64,000 bases of DNA from Microbacteriaceae bacterium (GTDB lineage: Bacteria; Actinomycetota; Actinomycetes; Actinomycetales; Microbacteriaceae), in NCBI GenBank assembly GCA_027491295.1, contig JAIXWK010000003.1, forward strand, positions 186,001 to 250,000, given 5' to 3'. The stretch's first letter is position 1. Each line of letters starts with the position of its first letter. The position numbers were made by a program, and so were the translations under genes. Below, one piece after another: positions 45,642 to 54,510 of the stretch. Under the pieces are notes generated by a model. That model searched no databases and was not told the DNA's origin. It saw only the letters and a list, made by a program, of their open reading frames with translations.

Positions 45642-48527
45642 TTAAGCGAAGTGCTTTTCGAACGAAGTTCTAGCCTTGCGCGTTATTGAAAGATAGTTCT
45701 CTTCAAGCAGTTGAGAATCCCCCGGCTGGTATTCGAGAATTCTTGCCATGGCATCGAGCTGGCGAAGATCGTTAGGTAACTGGTCAGTCCGCTTATCGCT
45801 CGCCAAAACCTCAGCACTGCGACATCTTGAAGCAATTAGCCAACCTGCGGCTAAGCGCTGAATGTCATCAGTCGGGATCAACCCTTGGAATCTTAGTGCC
45901 TCAAGCGCTTGGGAGGTCGAGGTTGTTTGCAATGCTGGGACCTTGTCTGCGTGCTGCAGTTGCCAAATCTGCACCAACCACTCGACATCTGAGATGGAGC
46001 CCCTGCCAAGTTTCAAATGTCTAGCCGGGTCTGCCCCCTGCGGCAGCCTTTCGGTCTCGACGCGGGCCTTTATTCGTCGAATCTCAATCAGGTTTGCCTT
46101 GGAGATGTCCTTGGGGTAGCGGTAGGGGTTTATCAGAGTCGTGAACTCCTCCTGGAGTTCTGTCGAGCCAACTAAAACTCTTGCTCGCAAGAGCGCTTGG
46201 AACTCCCAAGCGTCAGCCCAGCGCTCGTAATAGCCGGCATAGCCGGCTATAGAACGAACTCTGGGACCATTTTTTCCCTCGGGTCTTAGGTCTAAATCAA
46301 GTTCAAATTCCAGCAACAAATCCTTGGAGAGGGAAAGTAGCAGCGAAGACACTTTCTCTGCTTCAGCCTGCGCCGTCAGACCTTCGGATCTGTAAACCAG
46401 CATTCCATCAGCATCAGACCCAAACCCGAGCTCCATGCCACCCCAGCGGCCCATGGCGACCACTCCGAAGTCAATTTCTGTGCCAGCAGCTTGCTTGGCA
46501 AGTTCCACCATTGAAATAACGTAGGCGTCAGTAATCGCGGTTAGTCCTTCGGAAATCTGAGTCATCGTTGTCGCTCCCAAGACAGCAGAACTCGCAATAC
46601 GAAGAATCTCGCGCCTTCTCACCTGCCTCAGGGCTTCTGCACACTGCTCAGTGTCAGTCGAGCGCTCAATAATCGCCGCCATCTCCTCGACAATGACTCC
46701 CCTCTCGAGCGGCATGAGGGAATCTTCGTCGCTGAACCAGACTGACGAATCTGGAATGTGCTCAAGCAGTCGTGCGATAAATGCCGAAGATGAAAGCACG
46801 CGCATCAACCGCTCTGCAGCGCCCGAGGAATCCCGGAGCATCTTGAGGAACCAGTGAGTCTCGCCGAGGCTCTCACTCAGTCTTCTGAAGGAAATCAGTG
46901 CCCTGTCTGGGTCTATCCCCTCGGCCATCCACCGTAACAACACCGGAAGCAGTGTCCGCTGGATAACCGCTCTGCGGGATACCCCTGAGGTAAGAGCGGC
47001 GATGTGAGAAACAGCACCCTTGGCATCGCTGAAACCTAGTGCGCTTAGACGATCAAGCACTTCCTCGTCGGTTAGCTGGACATCATTCGGGCTCAGGCTG
47101 GCCATAGCAGTCAACAGCGGCCGGTAGAAGACACTGTCATGCAGCGCAGCAACTTCGCCACGAACCCTGTTCCAGAGCTCCTCAAGGCTTGCCGTGGTGA
47201 GTCCCAAGCCCCTTGCGATTCGCCGGCGTTCTGAATCATCGACTGGGATTAGGTGGTCTCGACGGAGTTTAGAAAGCTGGACTCGGTGTTCGATGGCTCT
47301 AAGTGTTTGGTAGTGACTGGTGAAAACCCCGGCATCGTCTCTGCCGATCAATCCCGCTTCACTTAGTGCTCTAACAGCTGACAAGGTGTCCGGTACTCGA
47401 ATTGATTCGTCTGTGACGCCGTGAACTAGCTGCAGTAACTGAGCTGTGAATTCGACATCTCTAAGCCCACCTCGACCGAGCTTTATCTCACGATCCTTTT
47501 CACCAGCCGGAATCAAATCAAGGACTCGCTTGCGCATGTTGCGAGCATTTTCAACGATTCCAGCGCGATCAGTGCGCTCCCATACCAAGGGTCTAATTGC
47601 CTGCTCGTATTGCCTTCCTAAGGTTTCGCTTCCAGCTACGAAACGAGCCTTGAGCAGTGCCTGGAACTCCCAGTCCTCGGCCCACTTTTGGTAGTAGCTC
47701 AGGTGAGCTTCGAGTCGACGCACCAAAGCTCCAGACTTTCCCTCAGGCCTTAGGTTTGGGTCCACTTCCCATAATCCAGGTTCAAGGCTTGGTTCCGAGA
47801 TGATTCGAGCGAGCTTTGTGGCCAAGCGCGTGCCAATCTCGATGACATTGTCACCCTCCCCAGCAACCACGTAAATCACATCGACATCCGAGACATAGTT
47901 GAGTTCTCTGGCTCCACACTTACCCATTGAGATGACGGCGAGTTCGGTAGCTTGAATCTCTTCCGCTGAATAGCGAGCCTCTTCAACTGTTTCGCGGCGC
48001 GCAATCTTCAACGCTGCCTCCAGCGCTCCCGCAGCTAAGTCGCTCAGCGCCGCAGTTACTGCTTGGATCGGAGCCTTGTAGTCCGAGTGACCGAGGTCGA
48101 AATCTGTGATCCTTACAAGCTGGGTCAAATAGGAGACTTTCAGCGCGTCTTGGGATGAATCGTCAAGCAAAAGAAGCTGTTCAAGGGCAGGTATGCGAGC
48201 TGGGGATGCAAAAAGTGACAGCAACTGCGGGTGCCGAAGGAAAAAGTCAGACAGTCCATTGCTAGCGGCTACCACCCTGCAAAGACGTTCTGCTTGGTCG
48301 TGCTTTGCCAAAATCTTAGATGAACCTTTTGGTTCTATTTCTGCCAGCCGAATTAGAGAATCAAGGGCCCTATCAGGGGAAGAGCTTGCGGAGATTGCAG
48401 CAAGCGCTGCGTGGCCTCGATCTCCAACCAGTCTTACCAGCTGCTCAAGTTTCGGTACGGTTTCGCTCAGCGCTTCAAAGCCCAGACGGGCTAACTCGCT
48501 AAGCGATGAGCTTCTGGAATCCACCAT
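45642..48527 (-). CDS. glnE: Glutamine synthetase adenylyltransferase/deadenylylase
   Basis: Bifunctional enzyme that adds and removes AMP on GlnA1 in response to nitrogen state. 961 residues with two nucleotidyltransferase domains: the N-terminal deadenylylase (NYVSDVDVIYVV near residue 215) and the C-terminal adenylylase (GFGSDADGMLVY near 700), each followed by a GlnD-type helical domain. The ATG directly follows the glnA2 stop. Together with GlnA1 Y402 this indicates covalent control of glutamine synthesis. Neither PII nor GlnD is in the window. Confidence 0.97.
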   Translation of the reverse strand: MVDSRSSSLSELARLGFEALSETVPKLEQLVRLVGDRGHAALAAISASSSPDRALDSLIRLAEIEPKGSSKILAKHDQAERLCRVVAASNGLSDFFLRHPQLLSLFASPARIPALEQLLLLDDSSQDALKVSYLTQLVRITDFDLGHSDYKAPIQAVTAALSDLAAGALEAALKIARRETVEEARYSAEEIQATELAVISMGKCGARELNYVSDVDVIYVVAGEGDNVIEIGTRLATKLARIISEPSLEPGLWEVDPNLRPEGKSGALVRRLEAHLSYYQKWAEDWEFQALLKARFVAGSETLGRQYEQAIRPLVWERTDRAGIVENARNMRKRVLDLIPAGEKDREIKLGRGGLRDVEFTAQLLQLVHGVTDESIRVPDTLSAVRALSEAGLIGRDDAGVFTSHYQTLRAIEHRVQLSKLRRDHLIPVDDSERRRIARGLGLTTASLEELWNRVRGEVAALHDSVFYRPLLTAMASLSPNDVQLTDEEVLDRLSALGFSDAKGAVSHIAALTSGVSRRAVIQRTLLPVLLRWMAEGIDPDRALISFRRLSESLGETHWFLKMLRDSSGAAERLMRVLSSSAFIARLLEHIPDSSVWFSDEDSLMPLERGVIVEEMAAIIERSTDTEQCAEALRQVRRREILRIASSAVLGATTMTQISEGLTAITDAYVISMVELAKQAAGTEIDFGVVAMGRWGGMELGFGSDADGMLVYRSEGLTAQAEAEKVSSLLLSLSKDLLLEFELDLDLRPEGKNGPRVRSIAGYAGYYERWADAWEFQALLRARVLVGSTELQEEFTTLINPYRYPKDISKANLIEIRRIKARVETERLPQGADPARHLKLGRGSISDVEWLVQIWQLQHADKVPALQTTSTSQALEALRFQGLIPTDDIQRLAAGWLIASRCRSAEVLASDKRTDQLPNDLRQLDAMARILEYQPGDSQLLEENYLSITRKARTSFEKHFA

Positions 48528-49868
48528 CTAGAGCGTGCGGAGGTTTTGCTCAAGTTCGAATAGCGTCACCTGAGAGCGGTACTGCGCCCACTCGTTTCGC
48601 TTGTTGGCAAGCACGTAGCTGAAAACCGATTCGCCCAAGACCTCTGCAGCGAGCTCAGATGACTCCAACTTTCTAATTGCGTGATCAAGTGATTGTGGCA
48701 ACGCTTCAATTCCCATGGCGCGGCGTTCCATGTCACTGAGCGACCAGACATCATCCTCAGTCTCAGCAGCCAGCTCATAGCCCTCCTCGATGCCCTTCAA
48801 TCCCGCTGAAAGTAGCAGTGCGTAGGCAAGGTATGGGTTAGCGGCGGAATCCATTGCGCGATACTCGATGCGCGTGCTCTGACTCTTCTCAGGCTTGTGC
48901 AGTGGCACGCGAATCAGAGCGGAACGGTTGTTGTGACCCCAGCTGACATAGCTAGGAGCCTCTCCCCCGCCCCACAGGCGCTTGTAGCTGTTCACGTACT
49001 GGTTGGTGACCAAAGTCAATTCCGGAGCGTGACGAAGGATGCCAGCGATGAACTGACGTGCAACGTTGCTCAGGTGATACTTGGCAGCCGGATCGAAAAA
49101 CGCGTTGCGATCGCCCTCAAACAGCGAGAAGTGCGTGTGCATGCCGGAACCCGGGTGGTTAGTAAATGGCTTTGGCATAAATGTCGCGTAGACACCCTGC
49201 TCGATAGCAACCTCTTTCACGACCGTTCTAAAGGTCATGATGTTGTCCGCCATCGAAAGCGCATCGGCATAACGAAGATCAATTTCGTTCTGTCCGGGAC
49301 CTCCCTCGTGGTGGCTGAATTCGACTGAGATTCCCAGTTGCTCCAGCATCGTCACAGCGCGACGACGGAAGTCGTGGGCGGTGCCACCAGGAACATTGTC
49401 AAAGTAGCCTGCGGTGTCAACTGGAACTGGTTGACCGTTCTCGCCAAGCTCTGGGCTCTTCAGCAGGTAAAACTCAATCTCTGGGTGGACGTAGAAGCTA
49501 AAGCCCATTTTTGCGGCCTTGTCCAAAGCGCGGCGCAATACGTTTCTTGGGTCCGCCGCTGCCGGCTTGCCGTCTGGGGTTGCGACATCACAAAACATAC
49601 GAGCGGCTGGGTCTACGGTTCCGCGCCAAGGCAGGATCTGGAAGGTTGATGGGTCTGGCATAGCCAACATGTCAGCTTCGCTTGTTCTGGCTAGTCCCTC
49701 GATGGCTGAACCATCGAAACCGATGCCCTCGGCGAAGGCTCCCTCGATCTCTGCAGGTGCCACGGCGACCGACTTTAGGGTGCCGGCTACGTCGGTAAAC
49801 CATAGTCGGATGAACTTCACGCCACGCTCTTCAATGGTGCGAAGTACGAACTCTTGCTGCTTGTCCAT
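48528..49868 (-). CDS. glnA2: Glutamine synthetase paralogue (GlnA2 type)
   Basis: Type I-fold glutamine synthetase, 446 residues, with the metal-binding PEIEFYLL and ATP-binding FMPKPFTNHPGSGMHTH. The adenylylation loop has no tyrosine (DDVWSLSDMER), so it should not be regulated by GlnE. Actinobacterial GlnA2 enzymes are sometimes glutamate-polyamine ligases rather than glutamine synthetases; sequence alone does not settle this. A perfect AGGAGG SD precedes the ATG. Confidence 0.93.
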   Translation of the reverse strand: MDKQQEFVLRTIEERGVKFIRLWFTDVAGTLKSVAVAPAEIEGAFAEGIGFDGSAIEGLARTSEADMLAMPDPSTFQILPWRGTVDPAARMFCDVATPDGKPAAADPRNVLRRALDKAAKMGFSFYVHPEIEFYLLKSPELGENGQPVPVDTAGYFDNVPGGTAHDFRRRAVTMLEQLGISVEFSHHEGGPGQNEIDLRYADALSMADNIMTFRTVVKEVAIEQGVYATFMPKPFTNHPGSGMHTHFSLFEGDRNAFFDPAAKYHLSNVARQFIAGILRHAPELTLVTNQYVNSYKRLWGGGEAPSYVSWGHNNRSALIRVPLHKPEKSQSTRIEYRAMDSAANPYLAYALLLSAGLKGIEEGYELAAETEDDVWSLSDMERRAMGIEALPQSLDHAIRKLESSELAAEVLGESVFSYVLANKRNEWAQYRSQVTLFELEQNLRTL

Positions 49869-49890
49869 TAGACCTCCTGCTACTAGCTAA

Positions 49891-49896
49891 TAGGCT
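49891..49896 (+). promoter_or_regulatory. Predicted -10 of a leaderless nadE promoter
   Basis: TAGGCT followed by 7 nt and the GTG at 49904. The upstream GTG at 49898 begins only one base after the hexamer, so the later start is favoured. Confidence 0.4.
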
Positions 49897-49903
49897 AGTG
49901 GCT

Positions 49904-51514
49904 GTGCCAGAAATAAAAGTGGGTTTAGCGCAGACAAACCCGGTCGTAGGAGACTACGAAAACAACGCTGCTGTGATCCACAGCGTGATGGCTCAAGCGC
50001 ACTCCGAGGGGCTTGACCTAATCGTTTTTGGTGAGCTGGCACTCAATGGCTACCCGCTAGGAGATCTCAGCTACCGCAAGGATGTCATCGAGACTGGAGA
50101 ACGAACTCTTGAGGACCTAATTGCCAAATCGGCTGCCTTTCCTGCACTCACGATTGTGCTTGGTCACGCAGCGCTGAGTGCGGCAGGACGCCCAGGAATA
50201 CAGTCGTCTGATGCCATCGCCACCAACAGCGCCTCTGTATTTAGCGAGGGCAAGCTGATTGGGCGCTACGACAAGCAAAGACTTCCCAACTACGACGTGT
50301 TCGATGACTGGAGAAACTTCGTCCCTGGCAGCAATGAGCTGATCTTCGAGGTCGCGGGAACCAAGTGTGCAATTGCGATCTGCGAGGACATCTGGGATCA
50401 GGATTCAGCCCGCGGGGAAAAGCTAAAGGGTCTCGGTGTCGAGCTTGTCATCGTGCCAAATGGTTCTCCATACACGCGCGAAAAGAGCGTGCAGCGCAGA
50501 GCTGCTGCCAAGGCATTTGCTCAAGGCATTAGCCTCGCCTATGTGAATCTGGCCGGTGGTCAAGACGAACTAGTTTTTGATGGCGATAGCTTCCTTCTTG
50601 ATAGCACAGGCAAAGAAATTGTCACAGCTGGCTTAAACCCTGGGCTCTATAGCAAATTCAATACTGCGGAAATCGAAGGGGATTCCTACGTCCAGCTTTT
50701 TGATGTCTTAGTTATTGGACTGAGGGACTACCTGCAAAAGACCGGGCAGCGAAAAGTGGTCCTTGGTCTGTCCGGTGGCATTGACTCCGCGCTTTGCGCC
50801 GCCATTGCCAAAGAAGCCGTCGGATCTGAGAATGTGACTGGCGTGCTCTTGCCATCTAGATATTCATCTGATCACTCACTCAGCGATGCCAGACAGCTTG
50901 CGCAAAACCTGGGCATCGATCATCGAACAATTGAAATCGACGCTGCCCACAAGGCATTTGAGTCAAGCCTTGCGCTCAGTGATCTGGCTCAGGAGAACAT
51001 CCAGGCAAGAATCAGGGCCGTGATCCTGATGGGTATTTCAAACTCCGAGGGGCATCTTCTAGTTTCGACAGGAAACAAGTCAGAGGTGGCGGTTGGCTAC
51101 AGCACCATGTATGGCGATGCGGCGGGCGGTTTTGCACCAATCAAAGATGTCTACAAGACCGATGTATGGAAACTTGCTGAGACCTACAACCAAATTCGAG
51201 GCTTCGATGCGATTCCTAGCAACTCAATAACCAAACCCCCGAGCGCGGAGCTAAGGCCTGGGCAACTGGATCAAGATTTACTGCCAGACTACGAGCTCTT
51301 GGATTCTATTTTGGCCCTTCTAATTGAGGGTAGACACACCGCTTCTGAGATCGTGGCTCAAGGATTCGACGCCCAGACGGTAGCAAAGATTGACGGAATG
51401 GTTAGGGCTTCGGAGTGGAAGCGTTCCCAGGGGGCAATTGGCACCAAGACAACTTCGATAGCCTTTGGCCGTGGTCGCCGAGTTCCTCTCACGACTAGAT
51501 TTGGTGAGCTATGA
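49904..51514 (+). CDS. nadE: Glutamine-dependent NAD+ synthetase
   Basis: Two-domain enzyme of the last NAD step, 536 residues. The N-terminal nitrilase-type glutaminase has its Glu in VFGELALNGYP, its Lys downstream and its Cys in AIAICEDIWD. The C-terminal synthetase has the P-loop LSGGIDSALCAAIA. The GTG at 49904 is chosen from promoter spacing; the GTG at 49898 would add two residues. The 3' end overlaps panB as ATGA. Confidence 0.96.
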   Translation: MPEIKVGLAQTNPVVGDYENNAAVIHSVMAQAHSEGLDLIVFGELALNGYPLGDLSYRKDVIETGERTLEDLIAKSAAFPALTIVLGHAALSAAGRPGIQSSDAIATNSASVFSEGKLIGRYDKQRLPNYDVFDDWRNFVPGSNELIFEVAGTKCAIAICEDIWDQDSARGEKLKGLGVELVIVPNGSPYTREKSVQRRAAAKAFAQGISLAYVNLAGGQDELVFDGDSFLLDSTGKEIVTAGLNPGLYSKFNTAEIEGDSYVQLFDVLVIGLRDYLQKTGQRKVVLGLSGGIDSALCAAIAKEAVGSENVTGVLLPSRYSSDHSLSDARQLAQNLGIDHRTIEIDAAHKAFESSLALSDLAQENIQARIRAVILMGISNSEGHLLVSTGNKSEVAVGYSTMYGDAAGGFAPIKDVYKTDVWKLAETYNQIRGFDAIPSNSITKPPSAELRPGQLDQDLLPDYELLDSILALLIEGRHTASEIVAQGFDAQTVAKIDGMVRASEWKRSQGAIGTKTTSIAFGRGRRVPLTTRFGEL

Positions 51515-52296
51515 AAATTAGAACTTCCACGCTTTCAGCCCTGAAGCAAAAGGGTCAGCGTTTTTCCTGCCTAACCAGCTACGACGCGCTCACTGCCGAG
51601 ATCTTTGATCAGGCTGGTATCGAAGTGATTTTGGTCGGCGATTCCGCGAGCAACACCGTACTAGCAAACGACGGAACTGTTCCCATAACTCTGGACGAGA
51701 TGTTGATCTTCGGTCGCGCTGTTTCAAGAAGCGTCAAAGACGCCTTGGTCGTGCTCGATATGCCCTTTGGAAGTTATGAAATCTCAGCGCTACAGGCTGT
51801 TGAAAACGGCATCAGAGCGATGAAGGAATCTGGCGCTGCGGCGATAAAGCTTGAGGGTGCTCGTGTTGAGCAAATCAAGGCTTTAGTGGATGCTGGAATT
51901 CCAGTGATGGGACACGTTGGCTTCACGCCGCAGTCGGTTCACGCCCTTGGCGGCTTCAAAGTCCAAGGACGGGGAGAGTCCGCAGACGATATTCTGAGAG
52001 ACTGCTTAGCCATCCAGCAGGCTGGAGCCTTTGCAGTCGTGCTAGAAATGGTCCCCGCAGACCTTGCCGAGCGAATCACCAAAGAGCTAAGCATTCCAAC
52101 TATTGGTATTGGCGCGGGCAACAAGACCGACGCGCAGATATTGGTATGGACGGACTTTGCCGGCCTAGGCGAAAAGGTTCCAACATTTGCCAAGCAATAC
52201 CTAAGCCTTAGACAAGATCTATCAAATGCTGCGGTGAACTATCGCAGCGAGGTGCTCAACGGCGAGTTTCCAACCGCTGAGCAAAGTTTTAGCTAG
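51511..52296 (+). CDS. panB: 3-methyl-2-oxobutanoate hydroxymethyltransferase
   Basis: First committed enzyme of pantothenate (CoA) synthesis, a Mg-dependent TIM barrel of 261 residues. Conserved are LTSYDALTAEIFDQAG, VGDSASNTVL (metal Asp), VLDMPFGSYE (second metal Asp), KLEGA and the catalytic-Glu block VLEMVPADLA. Translationally coupled to nadE. The tail overlaps the convergent SPOR gene by 8 bp. Confidence 0.96.
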   Translation: MKIRTSTLSALKQKGQRFSCLTSYDALTAEIFDQAGIEVILVGDSASNTVLANDGTVPITLDEMLIFGRAVSRSVKDALVVLDMPFGSYEISALQAVENGIRAMKESGAAAIKLEGARVEQIKALVDAGIPVMGHVGFTPQSVHALGGFKVQGRGESADDILRDCLAIQQAGAFAVVLEMVPADLAERITKELSIPTIGIGAGNKTDAQILVWTDFAGLGEKVPTFAKQYLSLRQDLSNAAVNYRSEVLNGEFPTAEQSFS

Positions 52297-52477
52297 ACCA
52301 CTTATCTGAGGTTTCATCCTCTTTACGAAGCGCTGCTGCTCGCCTAGCGATTATTTCAACCGCGTTCTCGGCTTCTTGCATAGATGCAAACGGTCCGAGT
52401 CGATCTAGCGATAGCGACTGCTTACCAATTTCCACCTCTTGGGTCTTGGTATTGAACCAATATTCGTCTTTCGCCAT
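52289..52477 (-). CDS. SPOR-domain-like mini-protein
   Basis: 62-residue protein with the actinobacterial short SPOR pattern: YWFNTKTQEVEIGKQS, then LGPFASMQEAENAVE. SPOR domains usually bind denuded septal peptidoglycan, but this protein has neither signal peptide nor membrane helix, so a cytoplasmic role is possible. The ATG follows TAGGCT by 6 nt. Diverges from map. Confidence 0.78.
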   Translation of the reverse strand: MAKDEYWFNTKTQEVEIGKQSLSLDRLGPFASMQEAENAVEIIARRAAALRKEDETSDKWSS

Positions 52478-52483
52478 GGTCTG

Positions 52484-52513
52484 AGCCTAGTAACGCAAGA
52501 ACGAAAATAGAAT
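52484..52513. promoter_or_regulatory. Divergent leaderless -10 elements for the SPOR protein and map
   Basis: Minus-strand TAGGCT (52489-52484) is 6 nt before the SPOR-protein ATG; plus-strand TAGAAT (52508-52513) is 7 nt before the map GTG. The gap is 43 bp in total. Confidence 0.45.
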
Positions 52514-52520
52514 TGCGCTC

Positions 52521-53384
52521 GTGCCAAAAGACAAAAATGGAAAGCTTGTGCCCGGGAGGCTATCTCCGGCGAGAGCGGTACCTAGTGGCATCACAAGACC
52601 AGAGTATGTCGGGAAACCCGGACCTGCACCGCACGTCGGCGGTGATAAGTACGACCAAGACACCATCCAGCGCATCAGAATCGCCTCAAGGATTGCAGCC
52701 CAAGCCCTTGATCTTGTCCTCGAGAGCGCAAAGCCAGGCATGACGACCGATGACCTGGACCGAATTGGTCACGAGTTCCTAATCTCTCAGAACGCCTACC
52801 CATCCACCCTTGGGTATCGTGGCTTTCCAAAATCGCTTTGCAGCTCAATGAATGAAATCATCTGCCACGGGATACCAGACGACACTGTTTTAGAAGACGG
52901 GGATCTTCTAAACATCGACATCTCTGCATTTATCGGCGGAGTCCACGGCGATACCAACGGCACGGTCCTAATTGGTGAGGGCTCCGAGGAGTTGGCAAAC
53001 TTGGTTTCCAGAACCAAAGAGGCGATGCATCGTGGAATCAGCGCGGCCATGCCAGGTCGACAGGTGAACATCATTGGTAGGGCTATCGAGACCTATGCCA
53101 AGCGATACAACTACGGAGTCGTAAAAGAATTCACCGGCCACGGCGTCGGCCCAAGTTTCCACACCGGATTGATAATCCCCCACTATGACGAACCTGAGTA
53201 CGACAATTTGATTGAGGTTGGGATGGTCTTCACGGTTGAACCCATGATCACTTTAGGAACAGCAGACTGGGACATGTGGCAGGACGGCTGGACTGTAACC
53301 ACAAAAGACAAGCAACACACCGCACAGTTTGAACACACCATCTTGATTACCGAAGATGGTCCAGAAATTCTTACGGAGGCATAA
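52521..53384 (+). CDS. map: Methionine aminopeptidase, type I
   Basis: Removes the initiator methionine from nascent proteins; 287 residues. Dinuclear metal ligands: Asp in NIDISAF, Asp in GGVHGDTNGT, His in GHGVGPSFHTG, Glu in TVEPM and Glu in AQFEHT. The N-terminal extension of about 40 residues, with a PGRLSPARAVPSGI stretch, is typical of actinobacterial MetAP1c. Start is GTG at 52521. ppgK begins at the next base after its stop. Confidence 0.96.
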   Translation: MPKDKNGKLVPGRLSPARAVPSGITRPEYVGKPGPAPHVGGDKYDQDTIQRIRIASRIAAQALDLVLESAKPGMTTDDLDRIGHEFLISQNAYPSTLGYRGFPKSLCSSMNEIICHGIPDDTVLEDGDLLNIDISAFIGGVHGDTNGTVLIGEGSEELANLVSRTKEAMHRGISAAMPGRQVNIIGRAIETYAKRYNYGVVKEFTGHGVGPSFHTGLIIPHYDEPEYDNLIEVGMVFTVEPMITLGTADWDMWQDGWTVTTKDKQHTAQFEHTILITEDGPEILTEA

Positions 53385-54143
53385 GTGGGAAAAAAAGCCA
53401 TTGGCATCGACATCGGCGGCACCGGTATCAAAGCCGCACTCGTTGACATCAAGCGAGGCGAACTGGTCTCCGAGCGAGTCCGTGTCGAAACCCCAGCCGG
53501 TGGTGAACCAGAAGATATTGCGAATGCCTGCAAATCCATAATCGAATCGCTGGGCGTATCCCATCGAAACTATCCGGTGGGACTGTGCTTCCCCGCGGTG
53601 GTAAAGCACGGCTACACCCAATCCGCCGCGAATGTCTCAAAGCGTTGGATTGGCCTCAACGCAGATGAGCTATTTGATAGAACCCTTAATCGCCACACCC
53701 ACGTCATAAACGACGCTGATGCCGCAGGTTTGGCAGAGGTTAAGTTCGGAGCCGGTAGAGGCTCTCACGGCCTTACCATCATGACCACACTCGGCACAGG
53801 CATTGGAACCGCATTGTTCTACAACGGCGTACTAATACCAAACGCCGAGCTTGGACACCTAGAGATTGAAGGTGTTGACTATGAAACCAAGGCCGCTTAC
53901 AGCGCCATGGAGCGAGACGGACTTTCTTTTGAGCAGTGGGCTGAGCGTCTGCAGAAGTATTACTCCACGCTTGAGCGATTACTAGTTCCGGATCTATTCA
54001 TCGTCGGTGGCGGCGTCTCTAAGAACCACGAGAAGTTTCTGCCGCTTTTGAACCTAAAAACCCCGATTGTTCCAGCCATCACCAAGAATTCCGCCGGCAT
54101 TATTGGAGCAGCATCGCTGGCATACGCGTCCAGCGAAGATTAG
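53385..54143 (+). CDS. ppgK: Polyphosphate glucokinase (ROK family)
   Basis: Phosphorylates glucose using polyphosphate or ATP. 252 residues with the phosphate motif DIGGTGIKAALVD at the start and TTLGTGIGTALFYNG near residue 140. ROK zinc-binding cysteines are absent, as expected for PpgK. ACGGAGG lies just before the GTG, at the map 3' end. The gene ends 2 bp before the 3' end of convergent rnpB. Confidence 0.94.
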   Translation: MGKKAIGIDIGGTGIKAALVDIKRGELVSERVRVETPAGGEPEDIANACKSIIESLGVSHRNYPVGLCFPAVVKHGYTQSAANVSKRWIGLNADELFDRTLNRHTHVINDADAAGLAEVKFGAGRGSHGLTIMTTLGTGIGTALFYNGVLIPNAELGHLEIEGVDYETKAAYSAMERDGLSFEQWAERLQKYYSTLERLLVPDLFIVGGGVSKNHEKFLPLLNLKTPIVPAITKNSAGIIGAASLAYASSED

Positions 54144-54145
54144 TA

Positions 54146-54476
54146 GATGGGTCAACCGATACGCCGGGTTCTGTCGTGGACGATCATCTATCTCGACTTG
54201 CAATTGCTCACAAGTTCTAGCGACCTACCCGAAGGCTAAGCGAGCAGCTCATAGCGCCTTCTGCTTGGTCTTGCTCCCGATGAGGTTTACATAGCCAGCA
54301 CAGTCACCTGCACTGCTGGTGGTCTCTTACACCACCGTTTCACCCTTACCCTTGCGGGCGGTTTACTTTCTGTTGCACTATCCCTCGGGTTACCCCGGGT
54401 GGGCGTTACCCACCATCGTGCTCTTTGGAGCCCGGACGTTCCTCGACTATGTCGCGACCGCCTGGTTGACCCATCT
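54146..54476 (-). ncRNA. rnpB: RNase P RNA (bacterial type A)
   Basis: Catalytic RNA of RNase P, about 331 nt on the minus strand. Ends are set by the P1 helix: 54464-54476 pairs perfectly over 13 bp with 54146-54158. The conserved 5' region GAGGAACGTCCGGGCTCC and the 3' region ACAGAACCCGGCGTATCGG are present, with AAGGGTGAAACGGTG-type P-loop sequence between. A TAGGCT hexamer ends 6 nt before the deduced 5' end, in full agreement with it. It lies between ppgK (convergent) and the RNase HI gene. Confidence 0.95.
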
Positions 54477-54482
54477 AGCTAA

Positions 54483-54510
54483 AGCCTACTTAGTTGGCAG
54501 ATGTTGGCAA
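54483..54510 (-). promoter_or_regulatory. Predicted rnpB promoter inside the 3' end of the RNase HI gene
   Basis: Minus strand: -35 TTGCCA (54510-54505), 16-bp spacer, -10 TAGGCT (54488-54483), 6 nt, then the P1-deduced 5' end at 54476. The TAG of the -10 is the stop codon of the upstream gene. Confidence 0.6.
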
